Translations under genes and position numbers: made by a program | From: Chitinophaga pinensis | Lineage (GTDB): Bacteria; Bacteroidota; Bacteroidia; AKYH767-A; OLB10 | Assembly: GCA_945872015.1 (NCBI GenBank) | Contig: CAMBYJ010000139.1 | Coordinates: 1-5,501, forward strand | Direction: 5' to 3' | Length of the DNA stretch: 5,501 nt | Shown here: positions 1 to 5,501 of the stretch, one piece after another | How the letters are laid out: each line of letters opens with the position of its first letter | Numbering within the stretch: position 1 is the stretch's first letter | Notes under the pieces: generated by a model | Database searches by the model: none | Seen by the model: the letters and a program-made list of their open reading frames with translations, nothing else | What the model was told of the DNA's origin: nothing

Positions 1-2
1 AT

Positions 3-536
3 CAGATAAAAGCAATTTCAATTTGTAATGATGCTCGTTTCGATTCGTGGAGCGATACTAGCATGACTTTTACTATTAGCGACCTAGGACAACAATTTGT
101 AGATATAACTAGAACAACAGTCGTTAATGATAGTTATACCTTGACTGAATGGACCCCGCCTGCATATCGTTCTGATTTGATTACAAGTTATAATATTTAT
201 AGATCTATTGATCAAGTGAATTATAGTTTGATAGCTACAGTACCATCACAAGCATTATCTTATGACGATAATAATGTAAATGTAGATGCGCAAAATTATT
301 ACTACAAAGTAGAAATTGTCAATGTATGTAATATGGCCACCTTGCAAGGCCGAATTGGTTCTTCTATTTTGTTAGATGTTTACGAAAGTGAAATTTCAAA
401 TATTCTTAAATGGACAAAATACACCGACTGGGATTCAGGTGTAGAAAAATACGCGATTGAAAAATTAAATACGAGTGGCGAGTGGGAACAAGTAAAAATT
501 GTTTCAGGTAGTACTACTGAATGGGAAGAGGAGTAG
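3..536 (+). CDS. Fibronectin type III repeat surface protein, C-terminal part, 5' end off the window, probably truncated at 3' end
   Basis: The frame is open from the left edge, so the first ATG (63) is internal and the gene begins outside the window. It gives 177 visible residues. A complete Fn3-like unit spans roughly positions 120-350: an early conserved Trp (EWTPP), then ITSYNIYRS, a YSLIATV strand, SYDD, and the YYYKVEIVNVC strand. A second unit starts at about 405 with ILKWTKYTDWDSGVEKYAIE and GEWEQVKIVSG, then stops at TTEWEEE. From the family, this repeat type occurs in large secreted Bacteroidota proteins that usually finish the last Fn3 unit and end in a gliding-motility-associated (CHU_C, T9SS type B sorting) domain. 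Neither the remaining Fn3 strands nor a sorting domain is present. The last 23 bases overlap the convergent YihY gene. The product may therefore be a truncated, possibly non-functional surface protein. Surface location is inferred from the family; no signal peptide is visible because the start is missing. Confidence 0.8.
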   Translation, partial: QIKAISICNDARFDSWSDTSMTFTISDLGQQFVDITRTTVVNDSYTLTEWTPPAYRSDLITSYNIYRSIDQVNYSLIATVPSQALSYDDNNVNVDAQNYYYKVEIVNVCNMATLQGRIGSSILLDVYESEISNILKWTKYTDWDSGVEKYAIEKLNTSGEWEQVKIVSGSTTEWEEE

Positions 537-1461
537 TTCCTTTGTCTTTTGCTTTTCTTATAGCAACATTCAATTCATATCCAATTAGCATTACAAGTGA
601 GTTAATGTAAAGCCAGATAAGAATGATGATTAGTGTGCCAATAGAACCATATACTTTATTATAACTTCCGAAGTTGGTTACGAAATAATTAAATCCTAAA
701 GAGGTTGCAATCAAAAGAAATGTAGCAAGTGATGAACCAGCAGTTACAAATTTCATTTTTTCTCTTTTGGATGGGCCGAAAAAATAAAGTATTGAAATTG
801 CGGTAAAGCATAGCGTTACCAGTATGACCCACTTACCTACTTGAAGTAATAAAAGGTGAAAGATATTTTCTAATAATAATTCTTTGCTTGTGATGTAATA
901 GTAAATCAGCTCACTTGTTATAATTAAAAGAATTGCAACAATAACTAATGAGGCAAGTAGTAGGGTGATTCCTATTGATAAAAAGCGCTGCTTCCAAACC
1001 GGACGATGATCTTTTCCGTGATAACTTCTGTTAAACCATCTCATCAATGCCATGATACCATCCGTAGAAACAAACAATGCGAAGAAGAAACCAAATGATA
1101 ATAATCCACTATGCTGATGTCGTACAATGTCTTCAATAGTATTGTAAGCTGCTTCATAGGTATTGCCTGGCAACAAGGTGCTAATTAATGAAAGTAATTT
1201 ATCTTGAAAATTATCAATTGGAATATAAGGTATCAATGTAAATAAGAAAATTACAGAGGGGAATAGCGCTAATAAAAAACTAAAAGCAAGCGACCTTGCT
1301 CGTGTTTGTAGTTCTGCTTCTTTTACACGTTGAACAAAGAAAGTAGCAACAGAATAAAATGGTATTCCTTCAAAGCCTGGTAGCTTTAATCTTTTTAAAA
1401 AGCTGATTAAAATTAATACGGGCGTTGAATTCAAAAGTGAATTCTTTATTCTTTTTACCAT
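514..1461 (-). CDS. YihY/BrkB family inner membrane protein (UPF0761-like)
   Basis: This is a 315-residue integral membrane protein of full family length. About six membrane segments are visible, at residues 56-80, 120-140, 160-185, 208-228, 240-260 and 272-296. Family hallmarks are ARSLAFSFLLALFPS in the first helix, the STDGIMALMRWFNRSY stretch (131-147) and the C-terminal YGSIGTLIIILIWLYINSL followed by IGYELN (271-298). The tail is short and basic. The family was once annotated as ribonuclease BN or as a virulence factor (BrkB). The RNase BN assignment was wrong, and the biochemical role remains unsettled, so no enzymatic function is claimed. The ATG shares its A with the TAA stop of nadC upstream (TAATG), so it is co-transcribed and probably translationally coupled. 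Its stop lies 23 bases inside the convergent Fn3-protein gene, and no terminator hairpin is evident after it. Confidence 0.93.
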   Translation of the reverse strand: MVKRIKNSLLNSTPVLILISFLKRLKLPGFEGIPFYSVATFFVQRVKEAELQTRARSLAFSFLLALFPSVIFLFTLIPYIPIDNFQDKLLSLISTLLPGNTYEAAYNTIEDIVRHQHSGLLSFGFFFALFVSTDGIMALMRWFNRSYHGKDHRPVWKQRFLSIGITLLLASLVIVAILLIITSELIYYYITSKELLLENIFHLLLLQVGKWVILVTLCFTAISILYFFGPSKREKMKFVTAGSSLATFLLIATSLGFNYFVTNFGSYNKVYGSIGTLIIILIWLYINSLVMLIGYELNVAIRKAKDKGTTPLPIQ

Positions 1462-2294
1462 TACGTAATTTTTAAACTTAAGTCTAAGCTTTTAACAGAA
1501 TGAGTAAGTGCGCCCATCGAAATATAATCGATGCCTTGAATAGCATAATCACGTAAATTGTCTTTCGTAATTCCTCCAGACACTTCAATTTTACATTTGC
1601 GGTTTATTAAGTCAACAGCTTCTTTAATCGTATCAGGTTTGAAGTTGTCTAACATAATTCTGTCAGGTATGCCTGTTGCAAGTGCTTCTTCTATTTCCTT
1701 TATACTTCTAGTTTCTATTTCTATAGGAATTGATAAGTTGTTTTCCTGCGTAAATTGTTTTGCTTTTACTAACGCGTTTTTAATTCCACCTGCACTATCA
1801 ACATGATTATCTTTTATTAGAATCATATCGTATAGTCCAAATCTATGATTAGCGCCTCCACCAATACGTACAGCCCATTTTTCTATGTGGCGATTTAAAG
1901 GTGTTGTTTTACGGGTATCTAAAATTTTAATTCCAAAAGGACTAAGAATGCTAGCCATTTCATTTGTAACGGTTGCAATACCACTCATGCGTTGCATACA
2001 ATTTAAAACAAGTCGTTCGGCTATAAGTATACTTTGAATATTGCCTTCAACAATAAATGCAATATCACCTGTTTTAATTTTATCACTGTCATTTAGAAAC
2101 TGCTGAAAGTTTAAGGTAGAATCTACTTCCTGAAAAATAAGTTTGGCAAGGTCAACACCGGCTAATACACCATTTTCTTTAACAAGTAATTTGGCTTTAC
2201 CTTGCTGGTCTTTGTTGATGGTTGAGAGTGTGGTAAAATCTCCTTGTCCAATATCTTCTTGTAACGATTGTTGAATAAAACTTGTAATGTCCAT
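1461..2294 (-). CDS. nadC: Nicotinate-nucleotide pyrophosphorylase [carboxylating] (quinolinate phosphoribosyltransferase)
   Basis: NadC converts quinolinate and PRPP to nicotinate mononucleotide, CO2 and pyrophosphate, the step at which de novo NAD synthesis yields its first nucleotide; it acts in the cytoplasm. The 277 residues match the usual length. Seen in order: N-terminal LQEDIGQGDFTT (11-22), LNCMQRMSGIAT (97-108) with the substrate-binding Arg, DTRKTTP (126-132), GGGANHRFGLYDMILIKDNH (145-164) with His150, Arg151 and Lys161, the acidic IEIET strand (191-195), IMLDN (213-217), and the phosphate-binding EVSGGI (237-242) and SMGALTHS (259-266) loops. All expected active-site residues are present, so the gene looks functional. 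The ATG start is supported by LQEDIGQGD lying at the usual distance from the N terminus; there is no clear Shine-Dalgarno site, which is normal in this phylum. It is the first gene of an operon with the YihY gene and lies just after the DUF4783 terminator. nadA and nadB are not in the window. Confidence 0.97.
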   Translation of the reverse strand: MDITSFIQQSLQEDIGQGDFTTLSTINKDQQGKAKLLVKENGVLAGVDLAKLIFQEVDSTLNFQQFLNDSDKIKTGDIAFIVEGNIQSILIAERLVLNCMQRMSGIATVTNEMASILSPFGIKILDTRKTTPLNRHIEKWAVRIGGGANHRFGLYDMILIKDNHVDSAGGIKNALVKAKQFTQENNLSIPIEIETRSIKEIEEALATGIPDRIMLDNFKPDTIKEAVDLINRKCKIEVSGGITKDNLRDYAIQGIDYISMGALTHSVKSLDLSLKIT

Positions 2295-2311
2295 TTGAAG
2301 GAATTAAAGTA

Positions 2312-2344
2312 CAAAGTAAATAAAAAAGGTTGCTATTTAAGCAA
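2312..2344 (-). promoter_or_regulatory. Weak candidate promoter for nadC-yihY
   Basis: On the minus strand TTACTTTG (2319-2312) matches the Bacteroidota -7 consensus TAnnTTTG at all fixed positions but the second. A TTG (2344-2342) lies 22 bases upstream, but it sits inside the terminator stem of the preceding gene. The start of transcription would fall only about 10 bases before the nadC ATG. A promoter is expected somewhere here if the terminator is efficient; this particular placement is a guess. Confidence 0.25.
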
Positions 2345-2348
2345 CCTT
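2322..2348 (-). terminator. Intrinsic terminator of the DUF4783 gene
   Basis: Read on the minus strand, AAGGTTGCT (2348-2340) and AGCAACCTT (2334-2326) form a perfect 9-bp stem with a 5-base loop (TAAAT). With the last stem bases the T-run is six long (2327-2322), followed by more A/T. It begins 6 bases after the DUF4783 stop codon, the classical rho-independent arrangement. The A-run on the other strand is not preceded by a plus-strand gene, so it serves the minus strand. Confidence 0.85.
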
Positions 2349-2354
2349 CGTGTT

Positions 2355-2744
2355 TTATTCCTTCATAAAGCGTAGTTCCTGAATATTTACGCTTCCAGCG
2401 GCGACTTTAAAATAATAGTAAACTCTGTAATTCCCGTTGGAGGTAGTCAGATTCCCTATTGCGTATTTAGAACCGTCTTTTGATTCGCCACGGTGAATAA
2501 TTGAGAAACTGCGAGGTGTGTTTTTGTTGAAAAAGGCTTTTAGTATCTGTTCTGCTTGTGCCTTACTGTAAACATCTTCTTGTCCTATTAATGTTAAATC
2601 TACTGAGCTCGAAAAATACCTGGCTACCGATTTTGCATCTCCTGATCTGATCGCATTGGCGATATCTTCGTAAGGGTCTAAAGTAGAAGCTGCTGAAAAG
2701 AATGAAAGCGGAGCAAATATTAAAAACAAAATCAATTTTTTCAT
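2355..2744 (-). CDS. DUF4783 domain protein, secreted, unknown function
   Basis: This is a 129-residue protein with a typical signal peptide: MKK, then the hydrophobic LILFLIFAPLSFFSAAS, with likely signal peptidase I cleavage near residues 18-20. The mature part resembles DUF4783, a small Bacteroidota family with an NTF2-like outline: an N-terminal helix (DPYEDIANAIRSGDAKSVARYF, 23-44), a central GQEDVYSKAQAEQILKAFF segment (54-72), then strands SIIHRGES, YAIGNLT, YRVYYYFKV and IQELRF. There is no lipobox Cys, so it is probably periplasmic rather than a lipoprotein. No catalytic residues are apparent and no function is known. The gene has its own terminator and starts about 135 bp from divergent rlmH, so it is probably transcribed alone. 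From memory, DUF4783 genes often sit beside nadC in this phylum; that has not been checked here. Confidence 0.9.
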   Translation of the reverse strand: MKKLILFLIFAPLSFFSAASTLDPYEDIANAIRSGDAKSVARYFSSSVDLTLIGQEDVYSKAQAEQILKAFFNKNTPRSFSIIHRGESKDGSKYAIGNLTTSNGNYRVYYYFKVAAGSVNIQELRFMKE

Positions 2745-2879
2745 AAGAGTGTTTTAAATTTTCGCTTCCAAAAATCAAGCCATTAGAATTTTTTCTCTGC
2801 CTTGATAAAGCATTTGCAATGATAATAGCATTTTTTGTATTTTTCAAAACTGAAAGCGGGATGTTTTCAACAAGAGATT
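2745..2879. other. Divergent intergenic region between DUF4783 gene and rlmH
   Basis: This 135-bp AT-rich spacer must hold promoters in both directions. For rlmH there is a reasonable -33/-7 pair (listed separately). For the DUF4783 gene the best minus-strand -7 candidate is GATTTTTG (2776-2769), one base off TAnnTTTG, but no TTG sits at the right distance upstream of it. I see no hairpin, tandem repeat or small RNA signature. Confidence 0.6.
2813..2845 (+). promoter_or_regulatory. Candidate Bacteroidota-type promoter for rlmH
   Basis: TTTG (2813-2816) matches the -33 element. TATTTTTC (2838-2845) matches the -7 element TAnnTTTG except at the last base, with a 21-base spacer that fits this promoter class. 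Transcription would begin near 2852, leaving a leader of about 28 bases before the rlmH ATG. This is pattern matching in AT-rich DNA, so confidence is moderate at best. Confidence 0.4.
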
Positions 2880-3350
2880 ATGAAGGTTAAGTTGATTTCA
2901 ATTCACAAAACAAATGCTGCCTGGATACAGAGTGGACTAACGGAATATAGCAAGCGTTTAACCAATTATATTCCTTTTGAGCACATTGAATTAGATGTTA
3001 ATTTGCAGAAGCTTAAAACAAAGGAGGCCATGCTTGCTGAGGAGTATAAAAAAGTAAATCAGGTAGTAAAGAAGTCCGATTATATTGTTTTACTAGATGA
3101 AGGTGGCAAGGAGTTTAGTTCAATAAAGTTTTCTGAGTGGTTGAATAAAAAGTTCGTTTCTGTGAATAGCGATATTGTGTTTATTGTTGGTGGAGCATTC
3201 GGATTTCATCCAGATTTAAAAGAAAGGGCGAGTGAGTCGATATCACTTTCAAAAATGACCTTCACACATCAAATGGCAAGATTGTTTTTTACAGAGCAGT
3301 TGTATCGGGCTATGACCATTTTGAAAAATGAGCCATATCACCATCAATAG
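2880..3350 (+). CDS. rlmH: 23S rRNA (pseudouridine1915-N3)-methyltransferase RlmH
   Basis: RlmH is the SPOUT-class methyltransferase that uses S-adenosylmethionine to methylate N3 of pseudouridine 1915 in helix 69 of 23S rRNA, acting on assembled 70S ribosomes as a homodimer. The 156 residues match the usual length of about 155. Visible signatures are the N-terminal MKVKLISIHK strand, the YIVLLDEGGKEFSS segment (68-81), the SAM-binding knot loop IVFIVGGAFGFHPD (99-112), SISLSKMTFTHQMARLF (120-136) and the C-terminal EQLYRAMTILKNEPYHH (139-155), which is near-diagnostic. The ATG at 2880 is chosen because the protein then begins exactly where RlmH homologues do; the open frame reaches back to a TTG at 2835 but adds residues unlike the family. 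A weak purine stretch (AAGAGA) precedes the ATG. It is divergent from the DUF4783 gene and convergent with the glycosyltransferase, with one base between stop codons. Confidence 0.97.
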   Translation: MKVKLISIHKTNAAWIQSGLTEYSKRLTNYIPFEHIELDVNLQKLKTKEAMLAEEYKKVNQVVKKSDYIVLLDEGGKEFSSIKFSEWLNKKFVSVNSDIVFIVGGAFGFHPDLKERASESISLSKMTFTHQMARLFFTEQLYRAMTILKNEPYHHQ

Positions 3351-3351
3351 T

Positions 3352-4590
3352 TTATTTTAAGTTTAAAAGTTTTTGGTAGGCAAGGTGATATTTTTCAATA
3401 CCTGATGCTAATGAAAATCCCTTTTGACCAATAGCTCGTAATCGTGATTTCTCATCTGGATCATTCGCAGCATTGATGATAAATTCAACAGCACTGCTGT
3501 ATTCAGCCTCATTATAATTTCTGCATACAAATCCTGATTTGTTAGCTTCCATAATTTTGCTTGTATCACCAACGCCATCATTGCAAACAGTTGGAATACC
3601 CATGCATAGTAATTCTGCTTTTTTGGTAGGAGAGCTAGCGATTTTAGAAAAACTTGGAGTAATAAAATAAACAGTAGCATTGCTAATGCTTAGCAATGTT
3701 GGCAATTCAGTTCTATTTGCCGATTTGAAAACGAGATCAGATAAATTGATGTTTTTCGAATTGGCGATTTCTTGAATTAACTGAGGATTTTCCTGTGTAA
3801 TAAATAAAAATTTTGCGTTTGCTTTTTTTGATTTTAAAACCTGAAAAAAATCGAGCATTTTATCAGGCATATACCAGGTTGAGATACTTCCTAAATAGGT
3901 TAGGATAAAATCATCTTTATCAAATCCTAAATCTGTTTTTTGCTGAAAAGTTTTAGCACGCTGAATTGATGTGTAATCAAAATGAGTATCATCCACACAG
4001 CAAGGTATAACACTGATGTTATTTTTGTTTTCTCCTCGAATTCGATTTATTGCGGGTATGGCAGCATTAGTGAGTGATATGATATAATCAGCATCACCAA
4101 ATAATTTTACTTCGAGATTTTTAAAGAATCGGTAAATAAATTTAAATACCGGGTTATTTAAATTCCAGATTTTACCTTCCACACGTTCGTCTACCCAAAA
4201 GCCACGCATATCGAAAATAAAAGGTAATTTATACTTTAGTTTTAAACTTCTGCCTACGATTGCCGAAAGATAACTTCTGCAATGAACAGCATCAAACTTT
4301 TTTTGTTGATGTAATTTATTGGCCTTCGATTTCATTTTAAATAAATCGTAGACTGTGCTTAAAACGGGAGGATTTTTAGTGTACTGTATAGGGTGCCAGG
4401 TGATGTTATGCTCACTGCAAATCTTTTCAATTAATGTTTGATGTAATGAGAATTTATCGGGCTTTTCAAAACTAATCAAATCGAATTCAAATCCCATTTT
4501 ACTTAATCCACAGAGGTAGGGTAAAACCTGCGACTGACCAAGAGGGTCGGTCATGCCATCGTAGGAGATATAGAGAACTTTGACTTTCAA
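3352..4590 (-). CDS. Family 4 (GT-B fold) glycosyltransferase, TTG start
   Basis: This 412-residue protein has two Rossmann-like halves. The N-terminal acceptor half (about 1-190) opens with VLYISYDGMTDPLGQSQVLP (5-24), a signature of a Bacteroidota GT4 subgroup, and includes FDMRGFWVDERVEG (126-139). The C-terminal donor half (about 195-390) has ILTYLGSIS (229-237), FLFITQ (261-266) and SSPTKKAELLCMGIPTVCN (319-337) then DGVGDT. This last stretch is the nucleotide-sugar site; the second Glu of the usual EX7E motif is Glu326, but the first is replaced by Ala318. It probably transfers a sugar during synthesis of a surface polysaccharide or exopolysaccharide at the cytoplasmic membrane; donor and acceptor cannot be told. 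No membrane segment or signal peptide is seen. The start is TTG: an in-frame TAA lies two codons upstream, and the next ATG (residue 13) would delete the first beta strand. It is divergent from the membrane protein at 4689. Confidence 0.92.
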   Translation of the reverse strand: MKVKVLYISYDGMTDPLGQSQVLPYLCGLSKMGFEFDLISFEKPDKFSLHQTLIEKICSEHNITWHPIQYTKNPPVLSTVYDLFKMKSKANKLHQQKKFDAVHCRSYLSAIVGRSLKLKYKLPFIFDMRGFWVDERVEGKIWNLNNPVFKFIYRFFKNLEVKLFGDADYIISLTNAAIPAINRIRGENKNNISVIPCCVDDTHFDYTSIQRAKTFQQKTDLGFDKDDFILTYLGSISTWYMPDKMLDFFQVLKSKKANAKFLFITQENPQLIQEIANSKNINLSDLVFKSANRTELPTLLSISNATVYFITPSFSKIASSPTKKAELLCMGIPTVCNDGVGDTSKIMEANKSGFVCRNYNEAEYSSAVEFIINAANDPDEKSRLRAIGQKGFSLASGIEKYHLAYQKLLNLK

Positions 4591-4654
4591 TTTTTATTTG
4601 CTAAAATACTTAAAAACTGATAAAGGAGATAGACTAAACTTGCCTAAGAAATTT

Positions 4655-4662
4655 TATCTTTG
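4655..4662 (+). promoter_or_regulatory. Perfect -7 box (TATCTTTG) before the membrane protein gene
   Basis: TATCTTTG matches the Bacteroidota -7 consensus TAnnTTTG at every fixed position and lies 26 bases before the ATG at 4689, predicting a leader of about 20 bases. The -33 element is poor: the nearest TTG (4640-4642) is only 12 bases upstream of the box, shorter than expected. The rest of the 98-bp divergent spacer (4591-4688) shows no hairpin or repeat. On the minus strand TATTTTAG (4608-4601) is a one-mismatch -7 candidate for the glycosyltransferase, but it sits very close to its TTG start. Confidence 0.5.
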
Positions 4663-4688
4663 AAAACGATTTTATTAACTGGTCAACC

Positions 4689-5501
4689 ATGAACGTATAT
4701 TCTTTACTTGACATATTATTTGTTCCGGTTTACCTTTTTATTATTCTCTTTACCGCCCGTATTTATCAAGCTAAACGAGTTGTTGATAATCCCGAATACA
4801 AGTACATGTTCACAGGATTAATAGCTAAGTTGGTTGGTGGTATTGGGTTAGCACTTGTATACACGATTTACTATCCTGGTGGCGATACTCTTCAATATTA
4901 TTGGGATAGTTTGGCATTTCAAAAATTGATTTTCGTTGATTTTAAATCTTTTTGGTATGTACTTACAAGTAAAGCTGATATTTCTAATTATTATTATTTC
5001 AGTGATGAGACAGGATATCCAGCCTATTGTCGTGATCCTAAATCATGGTTTGTAGTTAAGATTTCTTTATTTATTGTTGGTTTTAGTATGCAGAGTTACC
5101 TAATCACCACTATTTTATGCTCTGCATTTTCATTTATTGGTATATGGAAGTTGTTTAGGGTATTTGCTCAAGAGTTTCCAGCAATACAAAAGGAAATGGC
5201 CATTTCGTTTTTGTTCGTTCCTTCCGTTTTTTTCTGGGGCTCGGGATTGCTGAAAGATACTTTTACATTTGCAGCATTAGGGTTTTTTATTAGCGGAGCA
5301 TATAATACACTCATTGCGAATAAAAGAGTTTTTAGAGGTGTTTTCACGATGTTGCTTTCAGGATTTGTGATTATCTCTATCAAACCATATATCCTCGTTG
5401 GTCTTGTTCCTTCTATGATTTTATGGATAATAGTTAAATACATAAAGAAAATAGAAGTTGCTACATTGCGTTCGATTTCTTTACCATTATTGTTGGTGTT
5501 G
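4689..5501 (+). CDS. Polytopic membrane protein of unknown function, 3' end off the window
   Basis: An open frame starts at ATG 4689 and runs through the right edge without a stop, giving 271 residues. The start follows a perfect -7 box, and the first helix follows at once. Hydrophobic segments lie near residues 8-24, 43-61, 121-153 (one or two helices), 171-185, 190-210, 215-232, 233-250 and from 262 on, with basic loops such as QAKR and IKKIE between them. Distinctive stretches are YYPGGDTLQYYWDS (61-74), in a loop likely outside the membrane, and PSVFFWGSGLLKDTFTFAAL (178-197). These match my memory of an uncharacterised Bacteroidota membrane family often found among glycosyltransferases. 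The overall layout loosely recalls polysaccharide polymerases (Wzy/EpsG type), and the divergent glycosyltransferase next door fits that, but no catalytic motif proves it. Base composition and codon use look like the neighbours. Confidence 0.85.
   Translation, partial: MNVYSLLDILFVPVYLFIILFTARIYQAKRVVDNPEYKYMFTGLIAKLVGGIGLALVYTIYYPGGDTLQYYWDSLAFQKLIFVDFKSFWYVLTSKADISNYYYFSDETGYPAYCRDPKSWFVVKISLFIVGFSMQSYLITTILCSAFSFIGIWKLFRVFAQEFPAIQKEMAISFLFVPSVFFWGSGLLKDTFTFAALGFFISGAYNTLIANKRVFRGVFTMLLSGFVIISIKPYILVGLVPSMILWIIVKYIKKIEVATLRSISLPLLLVL

Noticed and set aside
534..620. Possible frameshifted remainder of the Fn3 protein after its stop
   Set aside because: Neither other plus frame downstream encodes Fn3 strands or a CHU_C-like sequence; this DNA is the coding end of the YihY gene.
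1558..1806. Plus-strand open frame of 82 codons
   Set aside because: It lies wholly antisense to conserved nadC motifs and has no recognisable domain; it is a shadow of nadC.
2563..2847. Minus-strand open frame of 94 codons across the DUF4783 start and the intergenic region
   Set aside because: It overlaps the signal peptide and N terminus of the DUF4783 protein in another frame, starts inside the presumed rlmH promoter, and has an unlikely composition.
2835..2879. In-frame N-terminal extension of rlmH to a TTG codon
   Set aside because: RlmH homologues begin at the equivalent of MKVKL (2880), and the extension would overlap the candidate -7 box.
2861..2890. Nine-codon ORF overlapping the rlmH start out of frame
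   Set aside because: It could be a leader peptide, but it has no Shine-Dalgarno support, no repeated regulatory codons and no attenuator hairpin; probably chance.
3355..3368. Inverted repeat TTTTAA-GT-TTAAAA as a bidirectional terminator
   Set aside because: It contains only A/T pairs, has a two-base loop and lies within coding sequence, so it is too weak to be a terminator.
3408..3680. Minus-strand open frame of 90 codons within the glycosyltransferase
   Set aside because: It is in an alternative frame of a gene whose own frame has clear GT4 motifs; chance ORF.
5168..5443. Minus-strand open frame of 91 codons
   Set aside because: It is antisense to the membrane protein gene, whose plus frame is open for 271 codons with coherent transmembrane segments.

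Overview
The window looks like chromosomal DNA from a member of the Bacteroidota. It is AT-rich. It carries a DUF4783 lipocalin-sized secreted protein and a tandem fibronectin-III protein of the kind found among gliding/T9SS surface proteins. The intergenic regions hold matches to the Bacteroidota promoter (TTTG at -33, TAnnTTTG at -7) and few Shine-Dalgarno sites. The genus cannot be told from this sequence.

Layout, left to right. Positions 3-536 (+) are the C-terminal part of a large fibronectin-III repeat protein that enters from the left edge. It stops abruptly in the middle of a domain, and its last 23 bases overlap the end of the convergent gene. Positions 514-2294 (-) hold a two-gene operon, nadC then a YihY/BrkB-family membrane protein, joined by a TAATG stop-start overlap. 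Positions 2322-2348 carry a clear intrinsic terminator for the next gene upstream, a secreted DUF4783 protein (2355-2744, -). A divergent intergenic region of about 135 bp separates it from rlmH (2880-3350, +). rlmH converges, with one base between stop codons, on a family 4 glycosyltransferase (3352-4590, -) that appears to start at TTG. A second divergent intergenic region (4591-4688), with a perfect -7 box, leads into a multi-pass membrane protein (4689 to beyond the right edge, +).

Functionally, the centre is housekeeping: NAD synthesis from quinolinate (nadC), 23S rRNA methylation (rlmH), and two conserved envelope proteins of unknown role. The right third looks like the start of a cell-surface polysaccharide locus, with a glycosyltransferase and an unassigned polytopic membrane protein. 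The left edge is the remains or end of a surface adhesin-like protein. I see no mobile element, CRISPR array, RNA gene, or obviously new system. The most notable point is the mid-domain end of the fibronectin-III protein at its overlap with yihY.
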